Of a DNA stretch of 64,000 nucleotides, positions 35,328 to 43,479 are shown in pieces (the stretch's first letter is position 1; the number at the start of each line of letters is the position of its first letter). Origin of the DNA: Hydromicrobium sp964517765 (GTDB lineage: Bacteria > Actinomycetota > Humimicrobiia > Humimicrobiales > Humimicrobiaceae); the NCBI GenBank assembly GCA_964517765.1, contig CAZFEN010000005.1, positions 9,261 to 73,260 on the forward strand, given 5' to 3'. A model generated the notes under the pieces. It saw only the letters and a program-made list of their open reading frames with translations. It made no database searches and was not told the origin of the DNA. The translations under genes were made by a program, and so were the position numbers.

Positions 35328-35918
35328 ATGATTGCAAAGATATTCGGTAAGATAATAAAAAAATCTCCGTCGAGCATTCTGGTATTGACCGGAGGAATAG
35401 GATTCGAGATATTAATTTCAAGCAGAACTTTCGAAAAGATACCGGAAGCAGGTTCGGAAGTGGAACTTGATATATATACTCATGTAAGAGAAGATGAATT
35501 AAAGCTGGTAGGTTTCCTTGACCTCTCGGATAAGAATTTTTTTCTAAAGCTTATAAGCGTTTCCGGTATATCGATTAAAATAGCATTGAGTGCCCTGTCT
35601 ATATACAGCGGAGAGGAACTTGGAAGAATAATCTCAACGAGAGAAGTCGATCTTTTGAGAAGAATTCCGGGAATTGGCCTAAAACTTGCCGAGAGGATGA
35701 TCGTGGAACTAAAAGATAAGCTTGAAGATATAAAGATGGCTGGAGCCATTCGTTCAGGTATGGAAGAAAATGAAAAAATATATGAAGTGAAACAGGCTCT
35801 CAAGACCCTGGGGTATAATTCCAGAGAGATAGGAAAGGCTATATCAAGGTTAAGTGTTGATATCATAGAAAAAGAAAAAATAGAAGTTATACTTAAGATG
35901 GCTCTTAAGGAAATTTAA
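35328..35918 (+). CDS. ruvA: Holliday junction DNA helicase subunit RuvA
   Basis: RuvA tetramers bind four-way junctions and load RuvB. The 196-residue protein starts with 'MIAKIFGKII', the usual family start, so I choose ATG 35328 over the upstream in-frame TTG at 35316. It has an OB domain (1-65), two helix-hairpin-helix motifs ('LISVSGISIKIALSAL', 'LRRIPGIGLKLAERM') and a C-terminal RuvB-contact domain ('EVKQALKTLGYNSREI'). It lies between ruvC and ruvB. Confidence 0.94.
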   Translation: MIAKIFGKIIKKSPSSILVLTGGIGFEILISSRTFEKIPEAGSEVELDIYTHVREDELKLVGFLDLSDKNFFLKLISVSGISIKIALSALSIYSGEELGRIISTREVDLLRRIPGIGLKLAERMIVELKDKLEDIKMAGAIRSGMEENEKIYEVKQALKTLGYNSREIGKAISRLSVDIIEKEKIEVILKMALKEI

Positions 35919-35940
35919 AAATAATGATCAGGTAAGCAAA

Positions 35941-36993
35941 ATGACCGAGAAAAATGAAGAAAATAACGATATAAATCCCAAACATATAAAAGTTGATATC
36001 GAGCTGGACAAAAGTCTTCGCCCCAGATCCATATCGGAATTTATAGGTCAGGAAAAAATAGTAGAAAATCTTCTGATATTTATTAAATCTGCCAGAAAGA
36101 GGAAAGAGCCACTGGACCATGTTATTTTATCCGGTCCGCCGGGTCTTGGTAAAACATGTCTGGGAGAAATAATTGCAAATGAGCTGGGAGTCGGTTTCAG
36201 GATCACTTCCGGTCCGGCTATTGAAAGAGCAGGAGATCTGGCCGCGATCCTTACCAATCTTGAGAAATTCGATGTTCTATTTGTTGATGAAATACACAGA
36301 TTGAACAGGAGTGTGGAGGAGATTTTATATCCGGTCATGGAAGACTATAAGCTGGATATAATAATAGGAAAGGGTCCCTCGGCGAAATCTATTAGAATAG
36401 ATATTGCACCTTTTACGATTATTGGTGCGACAACAAGAATAGGACTCGTGGCTTCACCTTTAAGGGATAGATTTGGAGTAAATATTAGATTGGACTATTA
36501 CGATAAGAAAAATGTCATCAAAATTATTAAAAGATCCGCAGCCATACTTGGCATAGAAGTAACCGATGAGGGTGCCGAAGTCATTGCCGGAAGGAGCAGA
36601 GGAACACCGAGAATTGCAAACAGATTACTTCGCAGAGTCAGAGATTATGCGCTTATGTCCAATGACAGTGTGGTGGACAAAGAGATTGCCGAAAAGGCAC
36701 TGGGCAGACTTGATATAGATAAACTGGGCCTGGATGTAGTGGATAAAAAAATTTTACATACACTGGTTCTAAAATTCGATGGCGGACCAGTAGGAGTAGG
36801 AACAATAGCGGCTTCAATAGGTGAAGAAGTAGATACCGTCGAAGATGTTTACGAACCATATCTTTTACAGCTTGGATTTGTGAAAAGGACCTCAAAGGGC
36901 AGGGTTGCAACCGGTCTGGCTTTTAAGTATATGGGAGTAAAAAAAGAAACCAATCCAGGACTTTTTGATAAATTACCCGAAAATGAAGATTGA
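35941..36993 (+). CDS. ruvB: Holliday junction branch migration ATPase RuvB
   Basis: This 350-residue AAA+ motor drives branch migration. Walker A is 'GPPGLGKT' (~residues 65-72) and Walker B 'LFVDEIHRL' (~113-121). Sensor 1 lies in 'IGATTRIG' and the arginine-finger region in 'SPLRDRFG'. A C-terminal winged helix ('GGPVGVGTIAASIGEE') binds DNA. The last 11 bases overlap the queA start. A GGTAAGC stretch lies ahead of ATG 35941. All sequence features are normal for the family. Confidence 0.96.
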   Translation: MTEKNEENNDINPKHIKVDIELDKSLRPRSISEFIGQEKIVENLLIFIKSARKRKEPLDHVILSGPPGLGKTCLGEIIANELGVGFRITSGPAIERAGDLAAILTNLEKFDVLFVDEIHRLNRSVEEILYPVMEDYKLDIIIGKGPSAKSIRIDIAPFTIIGATTRIGLVASPLRDRFGVNIRLDYYDKKNVIKIIKRSAAILGIEVTDEGAEVIAGRSRGTPRIANRLLRRVRDYALMSNDSVVDKEIAEKALGRLDIDKLGLDVVDKKILHTLVLKFDGGPVGVGTIAASIGEEVDTVEDVYEPYLLQLGFVKRTSKGRVATGLAFKYMGVKKETNPGLFDKLPENED

Positions 36994-37999
36994 ATTATTC
37001 GATTACGAACTTCCCCGGAAATTTATAGCTCAAAAACCTCTCCCCCGAAGAGATGAATCAAAGCTTCTGATACTGGAAAGAAAAACAGGCAATATAAAAC
37101 ATGATATTTTTTATAATATCCCCGACTATTTTAATAAAGGAGATGTCCTGGCAGTTAATGAAAGTAAGGTCATACGCTGCAGGATCATGGGGGAAAAAGA
37201 AGGAACCGGTGCAAATATTGAATGCTTTGTCCTGAACAGGATCAAAGATAATCAGTATATAGTACTGATAAAGCCTTCCAAAAGGGTTCAACCTTCGGAT
37301 AAAATCATAATAAGCAGCAAATATTTTTTTACTGTAAAGACAAAATTGGACTACGGCCGGGCAATAGTAGAATTCAATAATCCTGTTGGTCCTATTTTTA
37401 AACAATGCGGCAGGATACCGCTTCCTCCTTATATAAAAAGCGATAATATAGACGAATCACGTTATCAGACCATATATGCCGGAAGAGAAGGTTCTTCTGC
37501 CGCTCCTACCGCAGGCCTTCATTTTTCGGATAAATTGATTAAGAGATTAAAAAACAGGGGTATCACAATAGCAAAACTTGGCCTTGATATAGGATTGGAC
37601 ACGTTCAGACCAATAACGACAGATGAGATAGAAGAACATAAAATGCACAGCGAGCATTATTATATCAATGAGACAGAAGCGCGAAAGATCAGACATGCAA
37701 AGGAGAAAGGGAAAAGGACCATTGCGGTAGGTACCACTTCGGTCAGAGTTCTGGAAACCCTGATGACGAGATACGGCAAGATAACAGGAGACAGTGGAAC
37801 GACCGATATTTTTATATATCCCGGTTATGAATTTAAAGCAGCAGATTGGATGATCACCAATTTTCACCTTCCCCGATCAACTCTTCTGGTAATGGTATCC
37901 GCATTCGCAGGAAGAGAGAACATTTTGAATGCATACGAAAATGCAAAGCAAAATAGTTATAGATTTTATAGTTTTGGGGACTGCATGTTAATAAAATGA
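36983..37999 (+). CDS. queA: S-adenosylmethionine:tRNA ribosyltransferase-isomerase QueA
   Basis: QueA adds the epoxycyclopentane ring precursor of queuosine to preQ1 in tRNA position 34. The 338-residue protein shows 'DYELPRKFIAQKPLPRRD' at the start, 'GREGSSAAPTAGLHF' (~166-180), 'GLDTFRPI', 'KRTIAVGTTSVRVLE' and 'WMITNFHLPRSTLLM' (here LLV). I start at ATG 36983, inside the end of ruvB; the upstream TTG 36965 adds six non-conserved residues. tgt, the next enzyme in the same pathway acting before QueA, is encoded at 41841. Confidence 0.95.
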   Translation: MKIELFDYELPRKFIAQKPLPRRDESKLLILERKTGNIKHDIFYNIPDYFNKGDVLAVNESKVIRCRIMGEKEGTGANIECFVLNRIKDNQYIVLIKPSKRVQPSDKIIISSKYFFTVKTKLDYGRAIVEFNNPVGPIFKQCGRIPLPPYIKSDNIDESRYQTIYAGREGSSAAPTAGLHFSDKLIKRLKNRGITIAKLGLDIGLDTFRPITTDEIEEHKMHSEHYYINETEARKIRHAKEKGKRTIAVGTTSVRVLETLMTRYGKITGDSGTTDIFIYPGYEFKAADWMITNFHLPRSTLLVMVSAFAGRENILNAYENAKQNSYRFYSFGDCMLIK

Positions 38000-38138
38000 G
38001 ATTCTTTGATTTTCTAAAGGGGATTTTTTATTGGTCTATAATATTTTTCAAAACTGTTATAATGTAATGTTTGAAAAATTTAAAATATAGAGGTCACCTA
38101 AATTGAATAAATAAACGCAAGCATCTGGAGGAGAAAAT

Positions 38139-38186
38139 ATGGATCTAAAAAAATATCGATACAAACCGGAGGTAAAACTTGGCTAA
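38139..38186 (+). CDS. Possible 15-codon leader peptide overlapping the DUF2179 gene start
   Basis: An ATG at 38139 has an excellent ribosome site (GGAGGAG, 38128-38134) and opens a basic 15-residue ORF (beginning MDLKKYRYK). It ends at TAA 38184-38186, five bases past the first base of the next gene's TTG start (38179). The GGAGG serving that TTG lies inside the short ORF. The arrangement suggests translational coupling. The peptide itself is unrecognised. Confidence 0.35.
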   Translation: MDLKKYRYKPEVKLG

Positions 38187-38703
38187 TACAATAATGTGGA
38201 CCCTGATAATCTTTGTTGCAAGAATTATCGATGTAAGTCTTGGTACCATAAGGGTAAATATGATAATAAGAAGAAAGAAAACCATTGCTGCTATGATAGG
38301 TTTTGTCGAGGTTACCATATTTATATCAATAATCGTAAGATTAATCAAAAATATCGACAATATTTACGGGATACTTGCTTATGGAGCTGGCTTTGCGGTG
38401 GGGACAGTTATAGGTATCTTGATATCCGAAAAATTATCACGCGATTTAGTAAGCACGAATATTATTTCCAGAAAATATAATGTGGAAATAAAAGAATTAC
38501 TTTTAAAAGAGGATTTTGGATTTACCTGTTATAAAGGTGCCGGCAGACAGGGTGAGGTGGAGATCATTAATGTGGTTTGCGGTCATGTCAGTCTTCAAAG
38601 ATTGAACAAATTAATACACAATCGGGATCCGGGTGCTTTTGTAGTCAGTTATATGCTTGACAGAATACGAGGAGGATTTATCAGGGGATTAAAGAAGAAA
38701 TAA
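38179..38703 (+). CDS. DUF2179 / UPF0316 family membrane protein (YebE-like)
   Basis: This 174-residue protein has three N-terminal membrane helices (~5-25, ~35-58, ~62-85, including 'ARIIDVSLGTIRV' and 'GFVEVTIFISIIVRL') and a soluble C-terminal DUF2179 domain ('GFTCYKGAGRQGEVEIINVV', 'IHNRDPGAFVVSYMLD'). These match UPF0316. The family's function is unknown; the C-terminal domain is shared with YitT-type transporters. The TTG start at 38179 is supported by GGAGG (38169-38173) 5-6 nt upstream. No operon partner is evident apart from the short leader ORF. Confidence 0.88.
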   Translation: MANTIMWTLIIFVARIIDVSLGTIRVNMIIRRKKTIAAMIGFVEVTIFISIIVRLIKNIDNIYGILAYGAGFAVGTVIGILISEKLSRDLVSTNIISRKYNVEIKELLLKEDFGFTCYKGAGRQGEVEIINVVCGHVSLQRLNKLIHNRDPGAFVVSYMLDRIRGGFIRGLKKK

Positions 38704-38878
38704 CAGCAATTAAGACTGTACAAATCCAAACTTTTATTTTTTTTTAACGTTTAATACAATGTAAAAAATGAACATAAAAAATATTTTGTGAATTCTAGTT
38801 TACAAATGAAATGAAAGTATTAAGATAATGAAAAAGTTAGAATAAGATATTGATTTTAAAAAAGGGGTGCATTAAAAG

Positions 38879-40849
38879 ATGAAAGGAGATTCCTCAAATT
38901 GCGAACCTCCTCAAAAGAGTATCAATTCAAATTCATATAAGAAAACCATAGGGCCGATATCGAATCTGGAGGAGCATCTGAAGCCTGACTGGTGGAAAAA
39001 TATTTTTAACTCAACTTACTTAAAAACCGATGGCGACGTCGTAGACGATAAACAAATCACCAGAAAAGAAGTAGATTTATTTATAAAAATTCTAAATTTA
39101 TCCCCTGAAGACGGGATACTGGATTTGTGCTGCGGGCAGGGCAGGCATTGTATAGAGCTCGCAAACAGGGGTTTTAAACATGTCGAAGGACTTGATCGTT
39201 CGCATTACCTGATCCAGAGGGCAAAAAAGGAAAGCATGATGATAAAGTTCAGGGAAGGTGATGCAAGAAAGCTGCCTTATGCTCCGGATACATTTGATGC
39301 AGTGATGATTCTGGGAAATAGTTTTGGTTATTTCGAAACTTCCAAAGAAGATATGATGGTACTTAAAGAGGTCCTGAGGGTACTAAAACCCTGGGGGAGA
39401 TTTTTAATTGATTTATCCGACGGAGAATATTTAAAGGAAAATATGAAATCGAGATCATGGGAGTGGATAGATAAAAAGTTTTTTGTATGTCGTGAACGGT
39501 CACTTTCTTTTGATAAAACCCGTTTGATTTCAAGAGAGATAATAAATGATGTCGATAACGGAGTCGTGACGGATCAATTTTATGCCGAGAGGCTCTATAC
39601 ACAGGAAGAAATAATTGAATTTTTAAAACAAGCAGGTTTCAGCAATATTACGTCAAATGGAACGTTAACACCTGATTCAAAAAGAAATCAGGATCTGGGT
39701 ATGACCGAAAGAAGAATCATCATATCTGCTATTGCCAAGAAGGAATGGTCTCCGGTAAAGGTAAAAAAATCCCATTTAAAAAATGTTGCCGTTTTACTGG
39801 GTGACCCGAATAGAATAGATATTTTAAAGCCATTATATATGTTTGATGATGATGACCTGTATACTATCGATCAATTAAAAGATTCCCTGAGAGATATCGA
39901 AAAAAATAATAACTATAAATTCCATTATCTTGATAACCACGAAACCATGATAAAGGACCTTATCAAAACGCAGGAAAAGGGCAGGATTGATTTCGCATTC
40001 AATCTTTGTGACGAGGGTTATTACAATGATGCAAGAAAGGAGCTTCATGTACCTGCCTTACTGGACATTCTGGGAATTCCATATACCGGGTCCGAACCAC
40101 AATGTCTTGCCCATTGTTATGATAAATCACTGGTGAGAGGTATTGCCGAAGAAATGGGGATTCCTACCCCGCAGGCTTTCTTTATAAAATCCGGGGATGC
40201 TTCATTCGAGGTACCCTTTGATTTCCCTATGTTTGTCAAGCCCAATTTCGGTGATTCAAGTTTTGGTATAACCCAGAGGAATGTGGTTTATAGTATCGAA
40301 AAGACTTTAAATGTGATTTCTGAGATCCGTGACAAACTTGGATATGACAAACCGATTCTAATCGAGGAATTTCTTTCAGGTAAAGATCTGAGCGTGGGGA
40401 TAATCGGTAACTTTCCTGATTCTTATACCGTTCTTCCGATAATCGAAGAAGATTACTCGGAACTGCCCGCTGATCTTCCCAGGATCTGTGGTTATGAAGC
40501 AAAATGGCTTCAGGATTCACCTTACTGGAAGATTAAGTCCATACCTGCGGAATTACCGGCAGAAACCGAAAGAATTATTATAGGTTGTTCGCTGAGATTA
40601 TTCGAAAGACTTGGATGCAGGGATTATGCACGTCTTGACTGGAGGTTGACCTCTAAAGGGAAACCAAAACTATTGGAAGTAAATCCAAATCCGGGATGGT
40701 GCTGGGATGGTCATCTGGCTAAAATGTCAAAGATAAAGGATATACCATATAGCAGGATGCTGCTGATGATTTTAAAAGAAGCCGAGAAAAGGTTCAAATC
40801 TCTGGAAAAAACTGACTTATCGAATTCAATAAAATCAATAGTAAAATAA
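38879..40849 (+). CDS. Fusion of a SAM-dependent methyltransferase and a D-Ala-D-Ala-ligase-like ATP-grasp enzyme
   Basis: This is a 656-residue two-enzyme protein. The N-terminal half (about 65-290) is a class I methyltransferase with motif I 'DLCCGQGRH' (82-90), a motif II acidic region 'VEGLDRS' (~102-108) and 'LPYAPDTFDAVMILGNSFGY' (132-151). The C-terminal half (about 311-645) is an ATP-grasp ligase of the Ddl type: 'FNLCDEGYYNDAR' (364-376), 'GIPYTGSEPQ', ATP-binding 'MFVKPNFGDSSFGI' (451-464), 'LIEEFLSGKDLSV' (504-516), 'RLDWR' (595-599) and the Mg-binding 'EVNPNPGW' (600-607). The product would be an amide or peptide that is also methylated. It is monogenic, with ~175-bp and ~215-bp flanks. 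Substrates are unknown. Confidence 0.85.
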   Translation: MKGDSSNCEPPQKSINSNSYKKTIGPISNLEEHLKPDWWKNIFNSTYLKTDGDVVDDKQITRKEVDLFIKILNLSPEDGILDLCCGQGRHCIELANRGFKHVEGLDRSHYLIQRAKKESMMIKFREGDARKLPYAPDTFDAVMILGNSFGYFETSKEDMMVLKEVLRVLKPWGRFLIDLSDGEYLKENMKSRSWEWIDKKFFVCRERSLSFDKTRLISREIINDVDNGVVTDQFYAERLYTQEEIIEFLKQAGFSNITSNGTLTPDSKRNQDLGMTERRIIISAIAKKEWSPVKVKKSHLKNVAVLLGDPNRIDILKPLYMFDDDDLYTIDQLKDSLRDIEKNNNYKFHYLDNHETMIKDLIKTQEKGRIDFAFNLCDEGYYNDARKELHVPALLDILGIPYTGSEPQCLAHCYDKSLVRGIAEEMGIPTPQAFFIKSGDASFEVPFDFPMFVKPNFGDSSFGITQRNVVYSIEKTLNVISEIRDKLGYDKPILIEEFLSGKDLSVGIIGNFPDSYTVLPIIEEDYSELPADLPRICGYEAKWLQDSPYWKIKSIPAELPAETERIIIGCSLRLFERLGCRDYARLDWRLTSKGKPKLLEVNPNPGWCWDGHLAKMSKIKDIPYSRMLLMILKEAEKRFKSLEKTDLSNSIKSIVK

Positions 40850-40897
40850 ATAGAAGCGTTATATCCTGCTCTTGGTATCGTAAATAAACCGCTGCTA

Positions 40898-40919
40898 AAT
40901 CTCTCGAGATTACTTTTTT
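40898..40919 (+). terminator. Weak terminator after the methyltransferase/ATP-grasp gene
   Basis: AATCT (40898-40902) pairs with AGATT (40907-40911) around a CTCG loop, followed by AC and six T. The stem is only 5 bp. Confidence 0.45.
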
Positions 40920-40984
40920 AAAGGAAATTCTGATACTACTAAATTTCGAAAATACAATATATCATATAGCATATCAAAAGAATT

Positions 40985-41021
40985 TTATGGTAATATCCAA
41001 AAAAAATCATGTTTACCATAA
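40985..41021. repeat. Inverted repeat upstream of the DUF1003 gene
   Basis: Two perfect 9-bp arms, TTATGGTAA (40985-40993) and TTACCATAA (41013-41021), are 19 nt apart and end 44 bp before the GTG start. It may be an operator for a dimeric regulator or a hairpin in the leader. Confidence 0.5.
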
Positions 41022-41065
41022 GAATATATAAAGGAAGAAAAAATTTTTAAAAAAGGAGAAGTGGG

Positions 41066-41782
41066 GTGGAAAAACAAGAAATAAATAAAATTTGTCAGTT
41101 ATGCAAAAAACACAAGAAAAAAAGTGAATTACTTCCTCTTGAATTGATAGATCCTGAATTATTTGATTTCATTAAAGAGAAATATCCAGAATGCTCGGAT
41201 CAAGGTTATATATGCAGAAATGATCTTAGTAATATAAGGCTTAAATATGTTGAAGAAGTTTTAAGGAAGGAAAAAGGTGAGCTTTCGGTTCTTGAAAAAG
41301 GGGTATTCGACAGTCTGAAGGAACAGGAAACAATTGCCAGGAATATAAACACAGAGTTTGAAGAACAATCAACACTGGGGCAGAAATTATCAGATAAAAT
41401 TGCAGCATTTGGTGGAAGCTGGAAGTTTATAATGATTTTTTTTGGGATTATCGTTGTCTGGATGATTATAAATTCAGTAAGTCTTGCCGGGAAAAATTTC
41501 GACCCTTATCCTTTTATACTCCTGAATCTTGTACTTTCCTGTCTGGCTGCAGTACAGGCTCCTGTAATACTTATGAGCCAGAACAGGCAGGAAGCCAAAG
41601 ACAGATTGAGATCCAGGAACGATTATATCGTAAATCTGAAGGCTGAACTTGAGATAAGAAGTTTGAATGAAAAGATGGAGAATTTACTGGTTTATCAGTG
41701 GCAAAGGTTAATGGAAATACAAAAAATACAGACTGATATAATGAATGAGCTATCCGAAAAAAGCAGACGAAGAAATCCCTAG
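41066..41782 (+). CDS. DUF1003 family membrane protein
   Basis: This 238-residue protein belongs to a common family without assigned function. The N-terminal ~70 residues hold a small Cys-rich part ('CQLCKKHKK' and 'GYICRNDL') typical of the longer DUF1003 proteins and probably zinc binding. The DUF1003 core follows: 'LGQKLSDKIAAFGGSWKFI' (~110-128), two membrane helices (~127-145 and ~158-175), and 'PVILMSQNRQEAKDR', then a helical charged tail. It starts with GTG 41066, 6 nt after an AAAGGAG site. It is a single-gene unit. Confidence 0.9.
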   Translation: MEKQEINKICQLCKKHKKKSELLPLELIDPELFDFIKEKYPECSDQGYICRNDLSNIRLKYVEEVLRKEKGELSVLEKGVFDSLKEQETIARNINTEFEEQSTLGQKLSDKIAAFGGSWKFIMIFFGIIVVWMIINSVSLAGKNFDPYPFILLNLVLSCLAAVQAPVILMSQNRQEAKDRLRSRNDYIVNLKAELEIRSLNEKMENLLVYQWQRLMEIQKIQTDIMNELSEKSRRRNP

Positions 41783-41840
41783 AATGAGATAGTAAAAATA
41801 ATATTTTAAGTGTTAATATAAACAATTTCATATAAAATTT

Positions 41841-42959
41841 ATGTCATTTTTTAAAGTTTTAAAAAAGGATTCAAAGTCTTCTGCCAGAGCTGGTTTACTT
41901 ACTACAAACAGGGGAACCATTAAAACACCCGTGTTTATGCCAGTTGGAACCAAAGCAACGGTAAAAGCCGTTACCAGTGATAATCTTTATGAAGCAGGAT
42001 GCAGTATTGTACTTGGAAATCTCTACCATCTATATCTTCAGCCGGGAATCGAAGTCATAGAGAAAGCGGGAGGTATTCATAAATTCATGAACTGGGAGAG
42101 AAGTATTCTGACAGACAGCGGAGGATTCCAGGTATTCAGCCTCAGCGGAATAAGAAAAATTACAGATGAAGGTGTTGAGTTTAGATCCATCATAGATGGG
42201 TCAAGCCATTTTTTTACACCGGAAAATGTTGTAAAAATGCAAAGCCGCATAGGTTCGGATATCATAATGGTACTTGATGAATGCATACCTTTCAATGAAG
42301 ATTATGATTATACGTTTGGAGCGGCAAAAAGAACCATCGACTGGGCAAAAAAATCACTTAAGGTTAAAAGTAAAATGGATTTTAATAAGGACACCAGAAT
42401 ATTCGGTATAGTACAGGGAGGATTCATCAAGAACTCGAGAAAACTCTGCGCCGAGACTATTTCCGGAATGGATTTTGACGGTACGGCAATTGGGGGATTA
42501 AGCGTAGGTGAAAAAAGAGGTCTGACTATTGAAATGCTGAACTATACGGTTGAATTTCTAAATAATAAAAAACCGCTATATTTTATGGGTATAGGAGATC
42601 CGATAGGGATAATAGAAGCAATAAGAAGCGGAGTCGATATGTTTGATTGTGTTATGCCTACAAGGATTTCAAGAAATGGGAGTGCTTTTACTGAAAATGG
42701 CAGGATAAATATAAAAAATAAGGGATATACTTATGATTTTGATCCACTGGATGGAAAGTGCCGTTGTTATACCTGTAAAAATTACAGCAGGGCCTATCTT
42801 AAACACTTATTCAAAAGCAAAGAAATACTCTCAAGCATACTGCTTACGATCCATAATCTCCATTTTATTCTTGATCTGGTAGATAGATCAAGAAATGCAA
42901 TACTGGAGGGAAATTTTGAAAGTTTTAGGAAAAATTTCATAAAAGGATATAATATCTGA
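41841..42959 (+). CDS. tgt: tRNA-guanine transglycosylase
   Basis: This enzyme exchanges guanine-34 for preQ1 in tRNAs that read NAY codons, the first tRNA step of queuosine formation. The 372-residue TIM barrel has the catalytic/nucleophile Asp regions in 'LTDSGGFQVFS' (~90-100) and 'MFDCVMPTRISRNG' (~263-276). The zinc site is 'CRCYTCKNYSRAYLKHLF' (three Cys and a His, ~305-322). queA is in the same run of genes. No ribosome site is obvious before ATG 41841. Confidence 0.96.
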   Translation: MSFFKVLKKDSKSSARAGLLTTNRGTIKTPVFMPVGTKATVKAVTSDNLYEAGCSIVLGNLYHLYLQPGIEVIEKAGGIHKFMNWERSILTDSGGFQVFSLSGIRKITDEGVEFRSIIDGSSHFFTPENVVKMQSRIGSDIIMVLDECIPFNEDYDYTFGAAKRTIDWAKKSLKVKSKMDFNKDTRIFGIVQGGFIKNSRKLCAETISGMDFDGTAIGGLSVGEKRGLTIEMLNYTVEFLNNKKPLYFMGIGDPIGIIEAIRSGVDMFDCVMPTRISRNGSAFTENGRINIKNKGYTYDFDPLDGKCRCYTCKNYSRAYLKHLFKSKEILSSILLTIHNLHFILDLVDRSRNAILEGNFESFRKNFIKGYNI

Positions 42960-43039
42960 ATATATATTTGCAAAATTTTAAAAAAAGTTAATAATAGTAA
43001 TATTTGATTTTAAAAAAGGTTATTCTAAAAGGAGTGATT

Positions 43040-43474
43040 ATGAAGTTATCAAAGAAGATTATTAGTATATTAATTATCAGCATACTGGTAATAGCAATAG
43101 GTTCTTTATCTGTTGCATGTCTTCCGACAACAACAACCGGAGAGGGAACAACAACCGGAGACACGACAGCTGAAGGAACCGAAACTCAGCCAGTGACCGG
43201 ATGGAAAGCAATATTTGCAAACTATGGGACATGGATCTGGTTGGCAATTTTAGTGGTAGCATTTTACTTTTTACTGATAAGGCCGCAAAGAGTAAGATCC
43301 AAAAAAGCCCAGGAAATGATGGCCAGCCTGCAGAGAGGCGATGAAGTCACCACTATAGGAGGATTTCATGGAAGGATCAAGGATATAAGAGATGATGCAA
43401 TTATAATTACCATTGCAAGTGGTGTTGACGTAAAGATAAGTAAAAGCGCTGTTACGAAAAAATCAGTTCAGTAA
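43040..43474 (+). CDS. yajC: Preprotein translocase subunit YajC with an extra N-terminal signal/lipobox segment
   Basis: YajC is an accessory component of the SecDF complex. The C-terminal two thirds are a normal YajC: a membrane helix ('IWLAILVVAFYFLLI'), 'RPQRVRSKKAQEMMASLQRGDEVTTIGG' region, and 'DDAIIITIASGVDVKI'. Unusually it begins with a separate signal-like helix (residues ~5-24), a Cys in 'LSVAC' (relaxed lipobox) and a Thr/Gly-rich linker of ~30 residues, giving 144 residues instead of ~100. I start at ATG 43040, which has AAAGGAG upstream; the ATG-like start at 43004 adds 12 non-conserved residues. secD follows after 5 bp. Confidence 0.9.
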   Translation: MKLSKKIISILIISILVIAIGSLSVACLPTTTTGEGTTTGDTTAEGTETQPVTGWKAIFANYGTWIWLAILVVAFYFLLIRPQRVRSKKAQEMMASLQRGDEVTTIGGFHGRIKDIRDDAIIITIASGVDVKISKSAVTKKSVQ

Positions 43475-43479
43475 TAAGT

